The notes under the pieces: model-generated | Told to the model about the DNA's origin: nothing | What the model saw: the letters and a program-made list of their open reading frames with translations, nothing else | Databases searched by the model: none | From: Eonycteris spelaea | Taxonomy: Eukaryota > Chordata > Mammalia > Chiroptera > Pteropodidae | DNA length: 64,000 nucleotides | Direction: 5' to 3' | NCBI GenBank assembly: GCA_003508835.1 | Contig: PUFA01000007.1 | Span: 18,561,001 to 18,625,000 of the forward strand | Shown: piece by piece, positions 9,960 to 23,199 of the stretch | Layout of the letters: each line of letters starts with the position of its first letter | How positions within the stretch are numbered: the stretch's first letter is position 1 | Position numbers and translations under genes: made by a program

Positions 9960-10830
9960 ATAGATAAGAATGCTCTAGGCAGAAGACTATATTCAAAGGC
10001 CCCAAGGTAGGAAGGAACATGGTAAGTCAGAGGAACTGAAAGAAGGCTGATAAGACAAGTTGGAAGCAAGGGAAAGAACAGTGTGAAAAAATACTGCAGA
10101 GATAAGATTGAATTAATAAAGTTGGATTTTATTTTAAGACCACCAGAAAGACTTTGAAGACTTTAATAAGAAAAATGACAAAATTAATTATGCGTGTTAA
10201 AATTGCCATTCTGCCTACATTAGCAGGATGGATTGTCAAGAACCAGGTTTGGTGATAGGCAGACAAGTAAGAAGGCATTGCAAATATCAGACAAGAGGTA
10301 ATGGTAGCCTAGAATGGAATAATGTCAAGGAAGATGAATATAAGTGAATGGAGCTGAGTGGTATTTAGCAAACAAAATCAACAAAAATTAGTACATGATT
10401 AGAAGTTTGGTATTACAAAAGAAAGACACATGCCCCTTTGGTTACCTGTCTGGCAAACTAATGGATTAAAATAACATCAATGGAGATGGGAATGAAAAGC
10501 AGATATTTAAAGAGAGAGATTACAACTTTAATTTTGAGGTTGAATTTTTGGAGTTTGTGAAACATTTAAGAAGAAATGTCCTCTAGGCAGTTAGATATGA
10601 GTGTGAAGCTCAAAAACAAAAGGTAGGCAGGAAGAATAGATCTGGGAGTCATAACCATAAGTAGTAATTAAAATCATATATGATGATGAGATGATCCAAG
10701 GAAAGGATATAGAATAAAATGAAAAAACTGACATTGGTGCAGACATCTGTGATTTCCTAAGCTTCACTGATGTTTTTGATTCTGAAAAACTTCTATTCTG
10801 AATTGCCATTAAAATCCAAGCCCATGGCCT
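9960..10830 (-). mobile_element. L2 LINE fragment with reverse transcriptase box, antisense
   Basis: The plus strand follows reverse L2: ctctaggcagaagac, aaaggccccaaggtagg, gaccaccagaaagactttg, ctctaggcagttagatatga and gatctgggagtcataac. On the minus strand the frame at 10591-10809 contains GYDSQIYSS, the degraded catalytic YADD-SQIYIS region of the L2 reverse transcriptase. Stop codons and frameshifts make it non-functional. Confidence 0.8.
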
Positions 10831-12824
10831 CTGGACTCCTTCTTATATCTGGTCTCATTATTACGTCTATTCACTATTGAGGAGCTTCAGTATTTCCTGC
10901 TTCATGTACAGTCTCCATGCTCCTAGGGAAAACCCACAGCATTAATGCTGGCATCTGGTATTTTTAACTAGCCATGGAAGACTGATGAACACTTTGGACA
11001 CCTGCATAGAAAGATCTGGCCCTTGAAATTGCTGGTAACTCAGAGCCAGAACTCAAAGGACCTGTTCATACTAAGGATAAGAGCTTCTTTGTTACTAAAT
11101 CTTTTTAGCAGTCTTAAAAATTGCATTTTTTAACTCTTTTTAATATATATTAGCACTGAGAATTATCATCAATTTAAAACAATCTCTTCTCTTAATTTTA
11201 TGCCAACACATGCTTCACAACATAGCTTCCCTGGATACTTATTAATCCCTTTATGATTCCTCCTCCTCTGCCCGGAACTTAGATCAGAGTTACTCAGGGT
11301 TATTTACAACATTCATTTTTCTCTTTTTTCTATTCCCTTGAGTCATCAGTTTTCATGCTTTATGACTATTTCTTTGCCAACCTTTTGTTATGTACCAAGT
11401 CAACCTATGGCTGATTTTTCCTAATAAAATTCTACTCAGCTCCACTCACTTATCTTCATCTTTCTTGACATTTTCCCATTCTGTCCCATTATCCTACCAT
11501 TATGTCTTGTCTTATCACTGTGATACCTGCAAGGTAGGTCTGCGAGCCATAGAGAACAGGAGCTCCCAACTCCATATAAAGTCAATGAAACAGCTACATT
11601 CATTTGTGTCTTCTTTTTAAAAATGTATTCATTAATCAATAAATTTCAAAAATTTAATTTTTGTACTCTTCAATTGGCAATTCTAACCTATTCTATATTT
11701 TTCAAGAGAGGTGACTTCACTAACAAGATATATCACAGGAACAGCTTAGAAATGCATTACGAGTAATTATATCTCAAGACAATTTACACTCTGGCATAAA
11801 CAGTCTCTTTCTGCATTAAAGCCCCTTAGGAAATAATTCTATTGTAATATTAATTTAATTTCATAAAGCTCTGGTTGATGTCAATGAGATTATAACCAAC
11901 ATTCTTCTTGTTAAATAATAAGTCATATTAATGTGTGTATAAAGCATGTTTTGACAAGACAGTGATATATTATTATTATTTATTATGTCCAAGGCACCTC
12001 TCAGCCTGTAGGAAATTAGCTTTAATATCACATTACAGCTCCCCTAACTTCTGCTTTAATGGGCTTCCAGACAACAGCCTGTTTCTACTCCTTCAAGATG
12101 GCTTAAAGAGTGACTGCTCCTGCTGAGCTGGTCTCTGTGAAGTGTGAAGTTTTAATCTGATCTCTGTTCAGCCTCAAGCATTTAATTTTCAGTTTAGGAA
12201 TTAGTAGAAGTCTGCCATGCAGATCAACAAGGGTAAGAGCTGTTAGGATTTGTCAATATATATTGAAGAAAGCTGAGAGAGAAAGAGCCAGCAATTGCAC
12301 TGGAAGAATCTGTGCACTAGGACTGAGTCAGCTTTCTATTCAGAGAGTTTGAACTCTTTTTGCATGGCCCTGAGACACCACCACGAACATCCTAATGTGG
12401 AGAATTAGTGCAAGGACACCTCGATCTCCTGCAGCTCAAGGAAATAATAGGAAGGTTCAAACCAAAACAAAGAAACAAATAAAAGCAACTGGATTAAAAA
12501 AAAATCACCAGATAGTTAACCAAAGATTAGAGCTGTGAAGTTTTATCATCATAGAATGAATATGCCTTTATAACTAACTATTGCCAGTTCTCACCTTTCA
12601 ACACAGCAAGAAAGGTCAAATCACCCATCCCCCACCCCTCCATAGCTCCAACACTACGGTACCACTCATTCTATCCATGGTCCTCCACCTAACAAACTGT
12701 AATCTAATTCTGTTACTGCTGTAGCTCAAACTATGTATTTTCATACTCATTAACTCCTTAGAAGAAGCTTTTTGGACTATTTCAAAACCACGCCACATCT
12801 ATTTCTCATTTATTTTGCACACAT

Positions 12825-12827
<3 letters not shown>
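10831..12827. other. Unassigned sequence
   Basis: No gene or confidently named repeat. About 12130-12480 is less AT-rich and free of recognisable repeats, so it could be conserved unique sequence, but that needs a cross-species alignment. Frames up to 76 codons have no recognisable content. Confidence 0.45.

Positions 12828-12864
<37 letters not shown>
12828..12864. repeat. (CA)n microsatellite
   Basis: About 18 uninterrupted CA units, preceded by an imperfect cacacatacg stretch. Probably length-polymorphic. Confidence 0.97.
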
Positions 12865-12865
<1 letters not shown>

Positions 12866-13311
12866 AGCACATGAGGCAATTAGTGGCACACTGTGTGACA
12901 CTAATTATATAAACACTATATCACTTCATCGTTTTGAATTGTCTCACAGATATTGGTTCTTCCTCCAGAGTTGAATTATAATTTTAGAAAGAACAGATTC
13001 TTTCTTTAAGGGTCAATTGGCTTAAATCTTAGCTCTGGCTCTGGCGCTAATTTGCTTCAAGGCTTCATAAAGACTGCCACAAAAGTATTTTTTTAAATTT
13101 ATATAATTCCACATAATTATATGGAAAATTCACTTCCTATTACTTAAAACCTTCATTTTTCACCTTCACAAAGATAATATTGGAGTAGATGAATCTATTT
13201 TCTTTTACAGCTCAGATTTTTGATTTATGATTCTATTTCTCATATTTCAACAAAAGTTTATATAATACTGGATGCATTGTAATTCCTCAATAAATAAGTG
13301 AATTTCATTTT

Positions 13312-13388
13312 TGTGGCTGGCTGGCTGGCAGACTAGATGGATGACTAGATGGCTATTTAGATGAATGGATGGATAGATGAATTGATGA
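13312..13388. repeat. Imperfect tetranucleotide repeat (TGGC/GATG/GATA)
   Basis: Starts with ggctggctggctggca and degrades into gatgg, gatga and gata units (gaatggatggatagatga). The open frame on the opposite strand is only the translated repeat. Confidence 0.85.
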
Positions 13389-13911
13389 AATACCAGAAGG
13401 ATATTTGTATGAGCTATTTGGAAAGAATTCATTTCTTCTTGGCACCCAGTAGAAGGTACAGATTGATTTATAACTGGGTACCTGCTTTACCCAACACAGA
13501 ACGTTATAAGTGGAAAACTGAGATCTTGCTCTGCTAAAGCTATCACAGGACAGAAACTGTCTGCCTTAGAAGTGAACTTCTCTGTGATCTATTTCCCTGG
13601 AGTATTAATTATCCCTAGGGTTTCATAGGTAATGTCCAATACTAAAAGAGCCTTGGATCCTTAGCTGAGAAATAAAAAAAAAAAGCCATTCCAAGCCATT
13701 TATTTTCTCAAAAGGAAAAGGCGCCCACTTTTGCCCATTCAACTATTACATAATGAAAATGTCTCTCAGACATCATCAGAGTCGATTGAAACTCATAACC
13801 TCCAAGCTCATTTTTCACCCTGTGGCTAGATGGTCTATTTTTCACTTCAACTTAGGCTTTTGACAAGTCCTGTAAAAGAAAGGGTGAGAGAATGTCTGGT
13901 GTCAAAGCCTG

Positions 13912-13931
13912 ACTCTCTCTCTCTTTCTCTG
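13912..13931. repeat. Short (CT)n tract
   Basis: A short pyrimidine run, ctctctctctctttctc, of no evident significance. Confidence 0.7.
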
Positions 13932-16689
13932 GAGCACACCATGTCATGTAGGCAAGTGAGAAATGACCTTATCATTGCTTCCAAGAACTAAGAGTGGCCA
14001 AAGCTTTCCAACAGAGTTATTTACCCGGAACAGGTACTTTCCACAGGTGGGTAGCATCTGTTTGGCCTGTTAATATACAAAGCCACACATATCATTTAGT
14101 TTCATTACCCAGTAAAGAAGAAATAATTAGATCACCTTATGCAGTTGTTAATATTTTGACAAGGCAGTCATTTAGATTTTAACTGGTTAAGGAAGCACAA
14201 GTTTATTTTGGGGAAATCTAACTAAGTCTATGTTTGTGTTTCCTATATAATATAAAATAATATATAAAATAATACTGTGTTCTTCCATTAACTTTTAATA
14301 CTGAATGGAGTACTTTATGATAACACCAATAATGGTCATCTTTTTTTTTTTTCTAGACTATTCCGTGTTCTTTTGTTTATCAGCAGTTTCATTTTCTCCT
14401 AGTAGGATAGGTGAACCAATGAACCTCACAACTTCTGGCATTCCTACTAACAAGAGAAGCTCGACAAGGTCAAGTAGAATACCTAGTTTCCAATTTAATA
14501 AAATCGGCATTCTGGATCAGTGTTTGGTTCTCTGGTGGAAGCATGCTTACTCTGAGCATTAGGATGTCTCTACTTATAGGACCCAGAGCCATGGAGTCAA
14601 AAAGCTAAAACGTCACTAGAAGGTCATTAGGAATAATAATAAATGAAATAATCTCTATTTCTGTCCTCTAGTTCCAGGATCAGTGTATACATACTAGACT
14701 GTGTGCTACACATTCTGTACCAAAGCAACTGGTCATTAGAAGGGATGACCTCCAAGCTAGAGTCTACATGAGTCTCCCTTGACAGTCCACATTCTATAAG
14801 TCTGTCTCCTTAGGTGATGTGGGGATGGAAAGACCAGTGATCACTATAGATATCAGTGACTCATTCTTTCCCTAAAAAATGAGTTTACTTTGCATGAGAT
14901 AACATAATATGGCATTCAGTAAATTTCAGGTAACACTTCAGGCAAAAATGAATGATGGGCTAGAAGCAAATACTAAGATATTTTTCAAGTTAGAATAAAT
15001 TAATGCTTCCTTCTTGATAAATAGGGGTTCACCACAACCAACCTGTTGCTGTGTAGCTTCTTTCTTCTATTAAGTCATGTCATTTTGAGGGCAGAGTTTG
15101 ATTGCTATTGCTTGCAAGTTGAACGATAGCAAGAGAGAAAACAACCTTGTAAAGGGAAGTCCATATCATTAAACCCATGCATAGTTTTCATGACTACTTA
15201 GTTTGCAAGCGTAGTGAGAAATCTCGGAAAAGCTGGGGAAGGAAGTTGACAGTTACTTAGTCTACTTCTTAATAATCTTCTTCACAGAAAGCGTTATTTA
15301 GTAAAAACTCATTTTGAAAACAGATATTATCAAATGCTGGGCCTATTTCAAGAGATCCATCCATACAAGTCTTCCACAAATACCTTTGCTATGAACTCCA
15401 GCTCCTTCTAGGTCTTCGACCATCTATCTAAATCACATTTCGTCGTTCATAAATTACCAGGAGGATTTTGCTACCCTGTTGTTTCTCAGTGCCAGACTGG
15501 GCTTAGAATGTATTAGCAGTCAGCTTCCATTTGAGGCTAATTTATTATGCATATCTGTCTGAACAAGTCCTGTTTATTTTTTCCTCCTCAGACCACTCGT
15601 CACAGGTAACACCCCATGAAACTATGATTACAGGTTGAAGATGGAATGGCATTGAACCAGGAGTAACCCACTGAAAATACGTGCAGTTCTGTGTCTTCAA
15701 TACCTTTTTGATTTGGATCTATCACTTTTACATGATTATTAAAGATCATTAGACACATGAGTCTGAAGACTCAGTGTATCAAATAATAAACATTATATGA
15801 TAAGCAACTTGAGCTGCATGGTCATTGGCATTTCATAATTAGGTGTTTGTTTTGTCTAGATTCTCTTAGGAGAGAAAAGCTACCCTGTTAAATAATAGGA
15901 ATTAAATTTAAATGATGGTATAGTTTTGCTCCAAAATCATAAAGGCCTCCTTTGGGAATCCTCTACTGGAGCATGTCATAGGTACCATATAACATCTTCA
16001 TCTTTCCAGACATTCCAAGCACTCTTGGGTCTGGTCTCTTCATCCATAAGGGCCAAGCGTCAGTGCTGCCTGCTCATTTGCCTACCAGACTGTCTTTTTA
16101 TATTCTAGTTTTCCATCTCTAAACCAGATGTAGTTGAGGTCATGGGAAAAAAATGCATCACAGCAGCATACCAAATTGTGGCTTATTTTACTCACTGATG
16201 CACAATAGTCATTGAGTATATTTCTTAGTATGGGGTGAGGCAATGTGCTATGCTTTGCAAGTGATCTCTCAACACGTCCCAGATTATTTGACCCACAGAA
16301 ACTTCACTGAAGTGACATATATCTATGGTTTTATCTCTATCTTATATATATACATTACCCTAACACATCAAGATTACCAGCTTCTTCCTGCTTTCTATGT
16401 CCTAAGCAACATGAAGTCATCACTAAAGTTGATCTGTATAATGTTCTATGGGTCGATGAGATATTCAATATATCAGCAGACTAAATTGCGACACAAAGCT
16501 AAAAAGATGGCATAACCCTGATACATTATAACAAGGGTATGCCACCATTTTAGCCAAATAACTACAGAATAATTCTAGTGTTTTCAGTTTATTAGGATAA
16601 AGGAAAAATATCAGATCAATAGCTATCTCAAGATACCAATGGCTATTTTAAATTTCTCAAATGAGGACACTATATCTGGAACAGTAGCT

Positions 16690-17125
16690 TTAATCAGTCA
16701 CCCTTTGAGAAGTGTGGGAGCTATGGAGATGATCATGTAAGTCCCCCTTCAAGGAAGGATTTGCTGTTCTTCTGCAAGGGGTGTGGTTAGGTGATAGCTT
16801 CCAGCTGGTAGCACCTTCAGGTTAATTTCCACTGTGCTGCGATTATATTCTTTTCTCATGGTGGCCCTGATCAATGACTTAGCCAAGTGATAGGTGGCAA
16901 AATAGTCTGGCCCTGTTTGCCCAATATTGAACTTTGCTAATGGGGAAACTTTGACCAGAGTTTCCTGTTGGGTTGGCAGAGATTTCTTTAGATCTGGATG
17001 ATATCTTATGGATTCCCTTGCACAATTCTGCTCCTTCCTCCTTTATTTCACAGATATTACAGAGTAATAAATCTTTTGCACCCTTAACTCCATCTCAACC
17101 TCTGCTTCCTAAAGGATCTAACCTA
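16690..17125 (+). mobile_element. LTR-like element, family not named
   Basis: A roughly 435 bp segment ending in an LTR-like 3' part: a polyadenylation signal (gagtaataaatcttttgc, AATAAA near 17066) about 60 bp before ccatctcaacctctgcttcc and aaaggatctaacctatag. A similar ending occurs in reverse at 24105. It probably belongs to a eutherian endogenous retrovirus group, but I cannot name it. No internal viral sequence is seen. Confidence 0.5.
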
Positions 17126-19204
17126 TAGTGCAAATTTTGCAATAATTTCCTTTTTTTCCCCTAGAGATTATCTACCCTCTGCATCTGAGATAGAGACTCA
17201 CATAAAAATTTTTAAAATAGAAATCCTCTCTTCATCTTTAAATTGTCAAGTTTTTCAGAGGTGAGATATTGGATCAAGTGTGCTATTTTGATAGGAAGGT
17301 TAGCAACAATGCTCCTTCCTTGGCCTTTCCTGCCATTATAATTGTCACTCTATGGATTATGGCATCCCTCCGGGGACTCCACCAGGTGCTGAGTCTGCAC
17401 CAACTATATGTTCAGAAACTTGGAAAGAGACAACATGGTTATTACAGTGATTTGGTTTTAAGTGTTTCCCTGCTTAATCTTGGCATTGTCTCTTTCCTGA
17501 GTTCTTTTTCTCCTGTATTTATTTGATTTTGTCCTTAATGTTACAGGATTCTCTCAAATGTTTGGTGATCCTTAGCATTCTGCTTCTATTTCAGATTGAA
17601 ACAGAAAAGGTTGATTAGTAACGTTTTAAGTGTAGCCTGGGCTTGTCAAACAGTGGCCTTCACTACAGAATGATCTTTTGTTAAGCTGTTTCACAGGAAA
17701 GACATTCATCTATTTTTATAGATATTTTCTTTTGAGCTAGTCAGTTTACCCAGAGAAGAAACATCTGTCTTTCTGTCTGCACGTTTACCTCTGGCTGCCT
17801 GCATTCTGGAAGCCTGGCAGAAAAAGGATGTTAGTCTCATTTACCACTTGACCACCTTGATTTAATTATGACAGCCCAGCTCTCAGCTGTGCCCCATGTC
17901 ACCAAGATCAGTCTCTCTGTCTTGTTCTCACTAAGGAATCATTCTGTTTCCTTCTTGGGTGAGGAAGAAGATGTGGGTGTCTAAATAATTCTTCTGTAGG
18001 CTTCTAACTAATCATATGGTTTTCAGCAACACATGCAGCCTGTTTTCAGAAGTATTTTCCATTTTTAATTCCTGATACAGTCAATGGCTCTGTGGTGGTA
18101 AAATTGTCACTTTGGGTCTTCCCCCATACCAGTTTAGGTTTAACTGTTATCTGGCTGGCTGTCAGTTGTTAACCTTCAGATATTATTTCTGTGATCTCCT
18201 CTCCTTTTATTTTTGTCCTCATAGGTTATAACTTGCTGCTTTCCACCAGGGTTCAGACTGTAAACTTTAGTGTCCAATCCACTCTGTGAGTAGAAACGTC
18301 TTTGCTTATTTCTGTCACTCATGCCAGAAACAAAGTTCCCTTCCCAGTTTGGCAACAAACTGGCCAACCCTAAGTGGATTCTTGAGCCCTAGCTGCTAGA
18401 GTTCCCAGAAAACAAATCAGATAGACTTGAAACAGGAGTCTCTCACCAACACTGATAAAACAGAAGCTTTAAACATCTAAGATTTCAAATGATAAATAGG
18501 CAAAGGGTGTTAGAGGAGGAGGAAGGACAGGAACTGCACTCTGCCCATGCTCTAGCACTCTCTACCTAACGCCATCCCGTGCCAGCCTGCCTTTGGTGAG
18601 TGGTTTCAACCTGAGCTTGCTCTCCATCAAACCGCACCTGTTCAAAGCTATCCCCAAGAAGCTGGTCTTCATACGTATAAGTAATCAATAAGATGATAAG
18701 AATAACGAGAATTCCAATGACAACTAGATTTTTATCATCAGATTTCAGAACAAATTCATTTTTGTATGTTAGTAAACAATATCAGAAAAGTGTCTCATTC
18801 TCAAATTATTTTGGTGAACTATTAGTAAATAAATATAAACAGGTTTCTTTCTGGTGAGACTCCCTATATCCTTCTAATACATTAATGTTAAAATAGAAAA
18901 AAATATATAACTAGAAATAATAGAACTCCAGAGCTGAAAAAGATATCAAGGCCTATTCAGCCTAAACCATATATTTACAATGATGTGACTCAGGTCTACT
19001 GTGGGATATTGACTTGTCCCAGGAAATGCAGCCAATTTTTGAAATATTATACCAGGTTCCCAGGACTGCTGACTTTTAAAGGCTCTTTTGAATTTATATT
19101 TCCTGTCTTCAAGGAGCTAATACATGAAATACAACAAACTACTGAAGGTTGCTATAATTTTGTAATAATGTGTATATCTTTTTCCTAATGTTTAGAAAAT
19201 TAAG
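17126..19204. other. Unassigned region
   Basis: No gene or named repeat is recognised. Sequence between 17590 and 18480 is of moderate GC and could be decayed retroelement or unique DNA. The frame at 17269-17526 (85 codons) has no recognisable content. Confidence 0.45.
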
Positions 19205-19431
19205 GTAGATAACATCGATTAAGAATATGGATTAAGTTCTGGAATGAAACAATTCTGGGTTTACATCCGGGTTCCACTATTTAATATTTAATGACCCTGG
19301 GTACATCATTTAATCTTCTTAAATATAAATTTTCTCATCTGTAAAAGAAGAATAAAACCTATTTAATGAGTTTATTATTAAGACTACATGAAATGATGTG
19401 TAATAACTACTTAGGTATGATACCTAGCACA
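19205..19431 (+). mobile_element. MIR SINE
   Basis: Sense MIR order: aagttctggaatgaaacaat, tctgggtttacatccgggtt, ccactatttaatatttaatg (where MIR has an accttgggcaagt-like segment), aattttctcatctgtaaaag and acctagcacag. Confidence 0.8.
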
Positions 19432-19435
19432 GACT

Positions 19436-19620
19436 TTGCTCCATGAGCTTCTAACCCATATATCTAACTGCTTCCTGGACATCACCATTTGGATATCTCA
19501 TAATTTTGATGTCAAACTGCTCAAAAACGAATTCATTATCTGTAAACATGCTCCACTTCTGGTGTTTCCTCTTAAGAAATGGTATCATCATTCTCCCAGG
19601 AACCCAATTGAAATGCCTAC
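19436..19620 (+). mobile_element. L2 fragment from the reverse transcriptase C-terminal side
   Basis: taacccatatatctaactgc, ttcctggacatcaccatttg, gatatctcataattttgatg and tcaaactgctcaaaaacgaa match sense L2 just downstream of the YADD box. The 87-codon frame overlapping it is decayed L2, not a gene. Confidence 0.75.
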
Positions 19621-20059
19621 ATTTAGTTATTTATTCATCTTGCATTATTCCGAACCTGCCCTGGTTTCAGGAAAAATAAAGATAAACCCATGCTTCTAAA
19701 ACTGTCTGTGGTGAAAATTTTTTAAAAATCTTTTTAAACTTCTAATCAGTCATGGATAGATTATTTTGTAAAATACAATGAAAATCAATTACTATATAAA
19801 TAAAATTTAAAAGGGTATACAAAATACAAGCCCCAGGTTTTCATTATTATATTAAAAAATTACTCACCAAATTGCTATAGAAGTTCTAAATGCTTCTCTC
19901 AATTTCTCTACTTATCTCAATACAGACAGGTAAATTTTGCAAATTTGTGTCATCCATGGATCATAATTTATATAGCATTGAGGAATGAGGGACTGATTAT
20001 ATTATAATTTTACAAAATGTATGTTATGCTATTAATTTGTGCTTATACTGAAGAATATA
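19621..20059. other. Unassigned AT-rich sequence
   Basis: Very AT-rich. No recognisable gene or repeat. Confidence 0.5.
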
Positions 20060-20500
20060 TAAATTAAAAAAATAGGATCCCCATTTTTCCCATTCCCTAG
20101 TCTCACTTTCGAGAATTTATCATTCCAGAATTATTCATATATTTGCAAGCATATTATTTCTAAATAAAAATATGATGGGATCATACAGTGCATATCCTCC
20201 TAAAATTAGCTTTTTTATTTAATTAAATATATTTTGGGGATGTCTTCCTCTATAAACACACAATTTTTTTCTCCTTTAAACTGCTATATAATATTAGGTA
20301 AACCACAAGAAATTGCTGATATTTAATTGCTTTTGGTTTACAAAATGGCAGTTTAAAATAGTTCAATGTCATATTTTATTGCATGGCCATATCATAATTG
20401 ACTTGAGCAACTCTCTATCAATGGGCATTAGGGTTGATTCTAGTAGTTTATGTATAACATCTCTACGAACTTTGAAAGAATACAACTTCTGATACATTTA
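20060..20500. mobile_element. L1M 3'-region-like fragment
   Basis: Recognisable ordered blocks: tgatgggatcatacagtgca, ggggatgtcttcctctataa, cattttattgcatggccata, tcataattgacttgagcaac, and atcaatgggcattagggttg, of the type found in the 3' part of old L1 elements. Related segments lie at 7130 and 63150. Confidence 0.6.
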
Positions 20501-22526
20501 ATGGGAAAGAGTAAGTAAACATTCTTTCTCCTAAAAGTTTACATTTTTTTTTTCCTGGAAACTAGAAACATACAAAAAAAATGGATTAAAAAATATGCCA
20601 TGCCTAGGATGATTGGTAGCTTTGAGGAATCTGGATCACACCACTATTGAAAAGACAGTATCAATATTATGCAGTTCTGAAGCACATTTTCATAACAAAC
20701 TAATAATATTACATGTATAAATGCAAATGACTTCACCTGGCAAAGGGAACTTATAAAATTTGTCACTGTCAGTTCATATAGAGGAAATACTAAAAGTAGG
20801 CAGAAAATAACTCGTAAATAACTAGCAATGGTTATCTGTAATATAAGCTTTAATATTTATCTGCCATCAATGAAATGGTACAAAATAAATATCAGAAATA
20901 ATAAAAAATATATTTCCCATTTAAAAACATCAGCTGAAAGAACATATTTATTATATTAACAAAATGGAATAGGAGAAATTAATAAACTATATGTCTTCGA
21001 GACTATAAAACCTAGATTTCAAGGCACTTTAGGAACACGTGGCTAATAAGAACTTGGTTGTTATTATTACAGTTTTTTCTTTCCATTCACTTTATGGTGA
21101 CATATTGACACCTGCACTTTTTTTCTCCATAGAACAAAGCAAAAATGAGAACTTTTAGTGAAAGCGGCTGGAAGCTCAACAGATTGTGTGAGGTTTTTAA
21201 ATTTTTTTTTTGAAATTGAATAAGTACTGGAAAAATAATCTCTTTGTTTTTGTGAAGGTCTTGAGTAGAAAGGATTGTTGAATGCATTAAGAACCTGAGT
21301 AGCGCTTCTGTTGTAGGTAAACTTTAAGTCAAAATGAAAGACATTTGCAGTACCCAAACTTCAGGTTGTTTATATTTTTCACTTCCCACAGATAACAAAT
21401 GAAAAAAAAATCATTCTGAAATTGTTAAACATGTTGATTGTCTTTGGTCATTGTTGTTGACATTCTTAGCCCAGCCAGCTGCTGATTTTTTCAGACTTCA
21501 ATGCCCCGCATTGCAATGTTTGCACTCAAGCATTTTAGGACATGGGAAGTTGATTTTTTAAAAATATTGTGGCTAGGAATTGTTAGTCATGTTTCTAATA
21601 ATCAGAAGACAGCTGGTTTATGAATAACAGCTTAGTTAAATGAAGAAACTTGGTAACTGCACTGTTATCTAGAATGACTATAATTATTTTAAGAATTACA
21701 AGAAAATAAGTTGATTTAGGTAAATATAGAGGCCCCTGAAGTTGTTCTGCGTTCAGCACATGATTGATTAATTCTATGGGAGGACTTCTGTGAATAGATT
21801 TGTGGCCTGAATGAGTGGCTTCTTCTCCTCCTGCCTAGATTAGACTGTCAATGAAATAGCAGTCTTATTTTCTCTCTTGACTACTGTGAAGAAGCAAGTT
21901 TCCATGTTGTGAGAGGATCTATAGAGAGGGTCATGTGTCAAAGAACTGTAGTGTTCTCTAAGAACAGAAACTGAGTTCTCTAAGAACTCAGAGCAGTACT
22001 TAAAAGCTGACATCCAGAAAGAAGCCAGAGCCCTCAGCTATATAGCCCCAAGGAAATGAATCCTGCTAAAAAATCTGAGTGAGCTTAGAAGTGGGTCCAT
22101 TGCTAGTCAAGCCTCCAGACTAGAATCAAGTCTGGCCAAGCCTCTATAGGATATACAATCCTACTATATGTCTAGAGATAGGAGAACCAAAATATTTTTT
22201 AAAAAATACTAAGAATAATCAAATCTCTATATTAAATGTTTTCTAGATGCATATATACATACTGTCTCCATTTTGAAATTCATTTTTCTGGATTAAGCAC
22301 TTGTTTCCCCCTTGAAAACCCTTTTTATCATTTCCAACTACAATTTAGTGTCACCACCTTCTCTTGGGGGGATTTGGTGTTCAAGTGCCTGCAAAGGGCA
22401 GTTAGTGCTTCTCAGCAGTAGGGAAATTAGTAAAGCGGAGCTGAGACTCCCTAAGGTCGTGCAAGTAAATGCAGAATGAGGACACTGGGAATAGTTTTCA
22501 GAGGTTCGCTTTCCACTTAGATAAGC
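20501..22526. other. Unassigned region
   Basis: No gene is recognised. The minus frame of 96 codons (21067-21357) has no family signature and spans a T run. 21420-21570 is non-repetitive and of moderate GC, and may be unique conserved DNA. Confidence 0.45.
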
Positions 22527-22723
22527 CAAGAGTCGGCAAACTTTTTCTGTAAAGGTGCAGATAGTAAATATGTTGGGTTTTGCAGGGAAAATGGTCTTTG
22601 TTGCAACTACTCCTCTGCCATTGCAGCTTGAAAGCGGCCATAGACAATATGTTTATGAATGAGCATAGCTGTGTTCTGATAAAATTTTATCTACAAATGC
22701 CAGACTTGGTTTACTGACCTTTG
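22527..22723. mobile_element. hAT-type non-autonomous DNA transposon
   Basis: A 197 bp element with imperfect terminal inverted repeats: left caagagtcggcaaac, right gtttactgacctttg. Its body has the common mammalian Charlie-like content: ctttttctgtaaaggtgcag, gatagtaaatatgttgggtt, gttgcaactactcctctgcc and gctgtgttctgataaaattt. It is flanked by a probable 8 bp target duplication, agataagc (22519-22526) and aattaagc (22724-22731), 6 of 8 matching. No transposase is encoded; it was moved in trans. Confidence 0.85.
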
Positions 22724-22774
22724 AATTAAGCCATTCGTGTCATAGCCTCTTAGAGGTATATGAGACTACAAGAT

Positions 22775-22935
22775 TCATCTCCAAATATTTCATCTGATAG
22801 AAGAATAAATTGGGCCTGAGGAGGAAAATTTACTCTAACCCAAGCTCACACACTAGCCAAGAAATAATGCTGAACTGGAAACCAGATCTCCTAACTTATA
22901 GTTCAATGAGATGGCATTACACTGTGCTGCACCTA
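22775..22935 (-). mobile_element. MIR SINE, antisense
   Basis: Decayed reverse MIR: cctgaggaggaaaatttact, ctaacccaagctcacacact, tgaactggaaaccagatctc and ctaacttatagttcaatg. Confidence 0.7.
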
Positions 22936-23199
22936 AATTTGTTCTGATTTTTTTTTAAAGCAATGGCTTTGATTTTATTTTTCTATTTTTATGCCGATTT
23001 TGAATGTTCAATTTTCTTTCCTTAACTACAAAAAGAAATATTTTCTAGGCTACTGAGATGAAGACTGGAAAATGTATTTGGGTACCTCAATGTAGAAGTG
23101 AAAAGACTCAAAACTCTTTTCTCTAATGGGAATGGGGTTTTAATTCCTTTTGGTTGCCTATTTCACGGATAATCTCTTAAAACAGGTCTTAGTCTTAGA

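Larger units (their letters stand above)
12865..16680. other. Long unassigned region
   Basis: No gene is recognised across 3.8 kb. Two simple repeats are listed separately. A stretch near 13005-13075 (ttagctctggctctggcgct) is weakly MIR-like. A run of 90 codons at 16243-16515 has no family signature. Some stretches between 15270 and 16100 look like decayed retroelement sequence, but I cannot name a family. Confidence 0.45.

Noticed and set aside
21120..21190. Possible exon after a tttttttctccatag acceptor-like site
   Set aside because: No matching donor with consensus, short frame, and no similarity to a known protein; acceptor-like strings are common in T-rich DNA.
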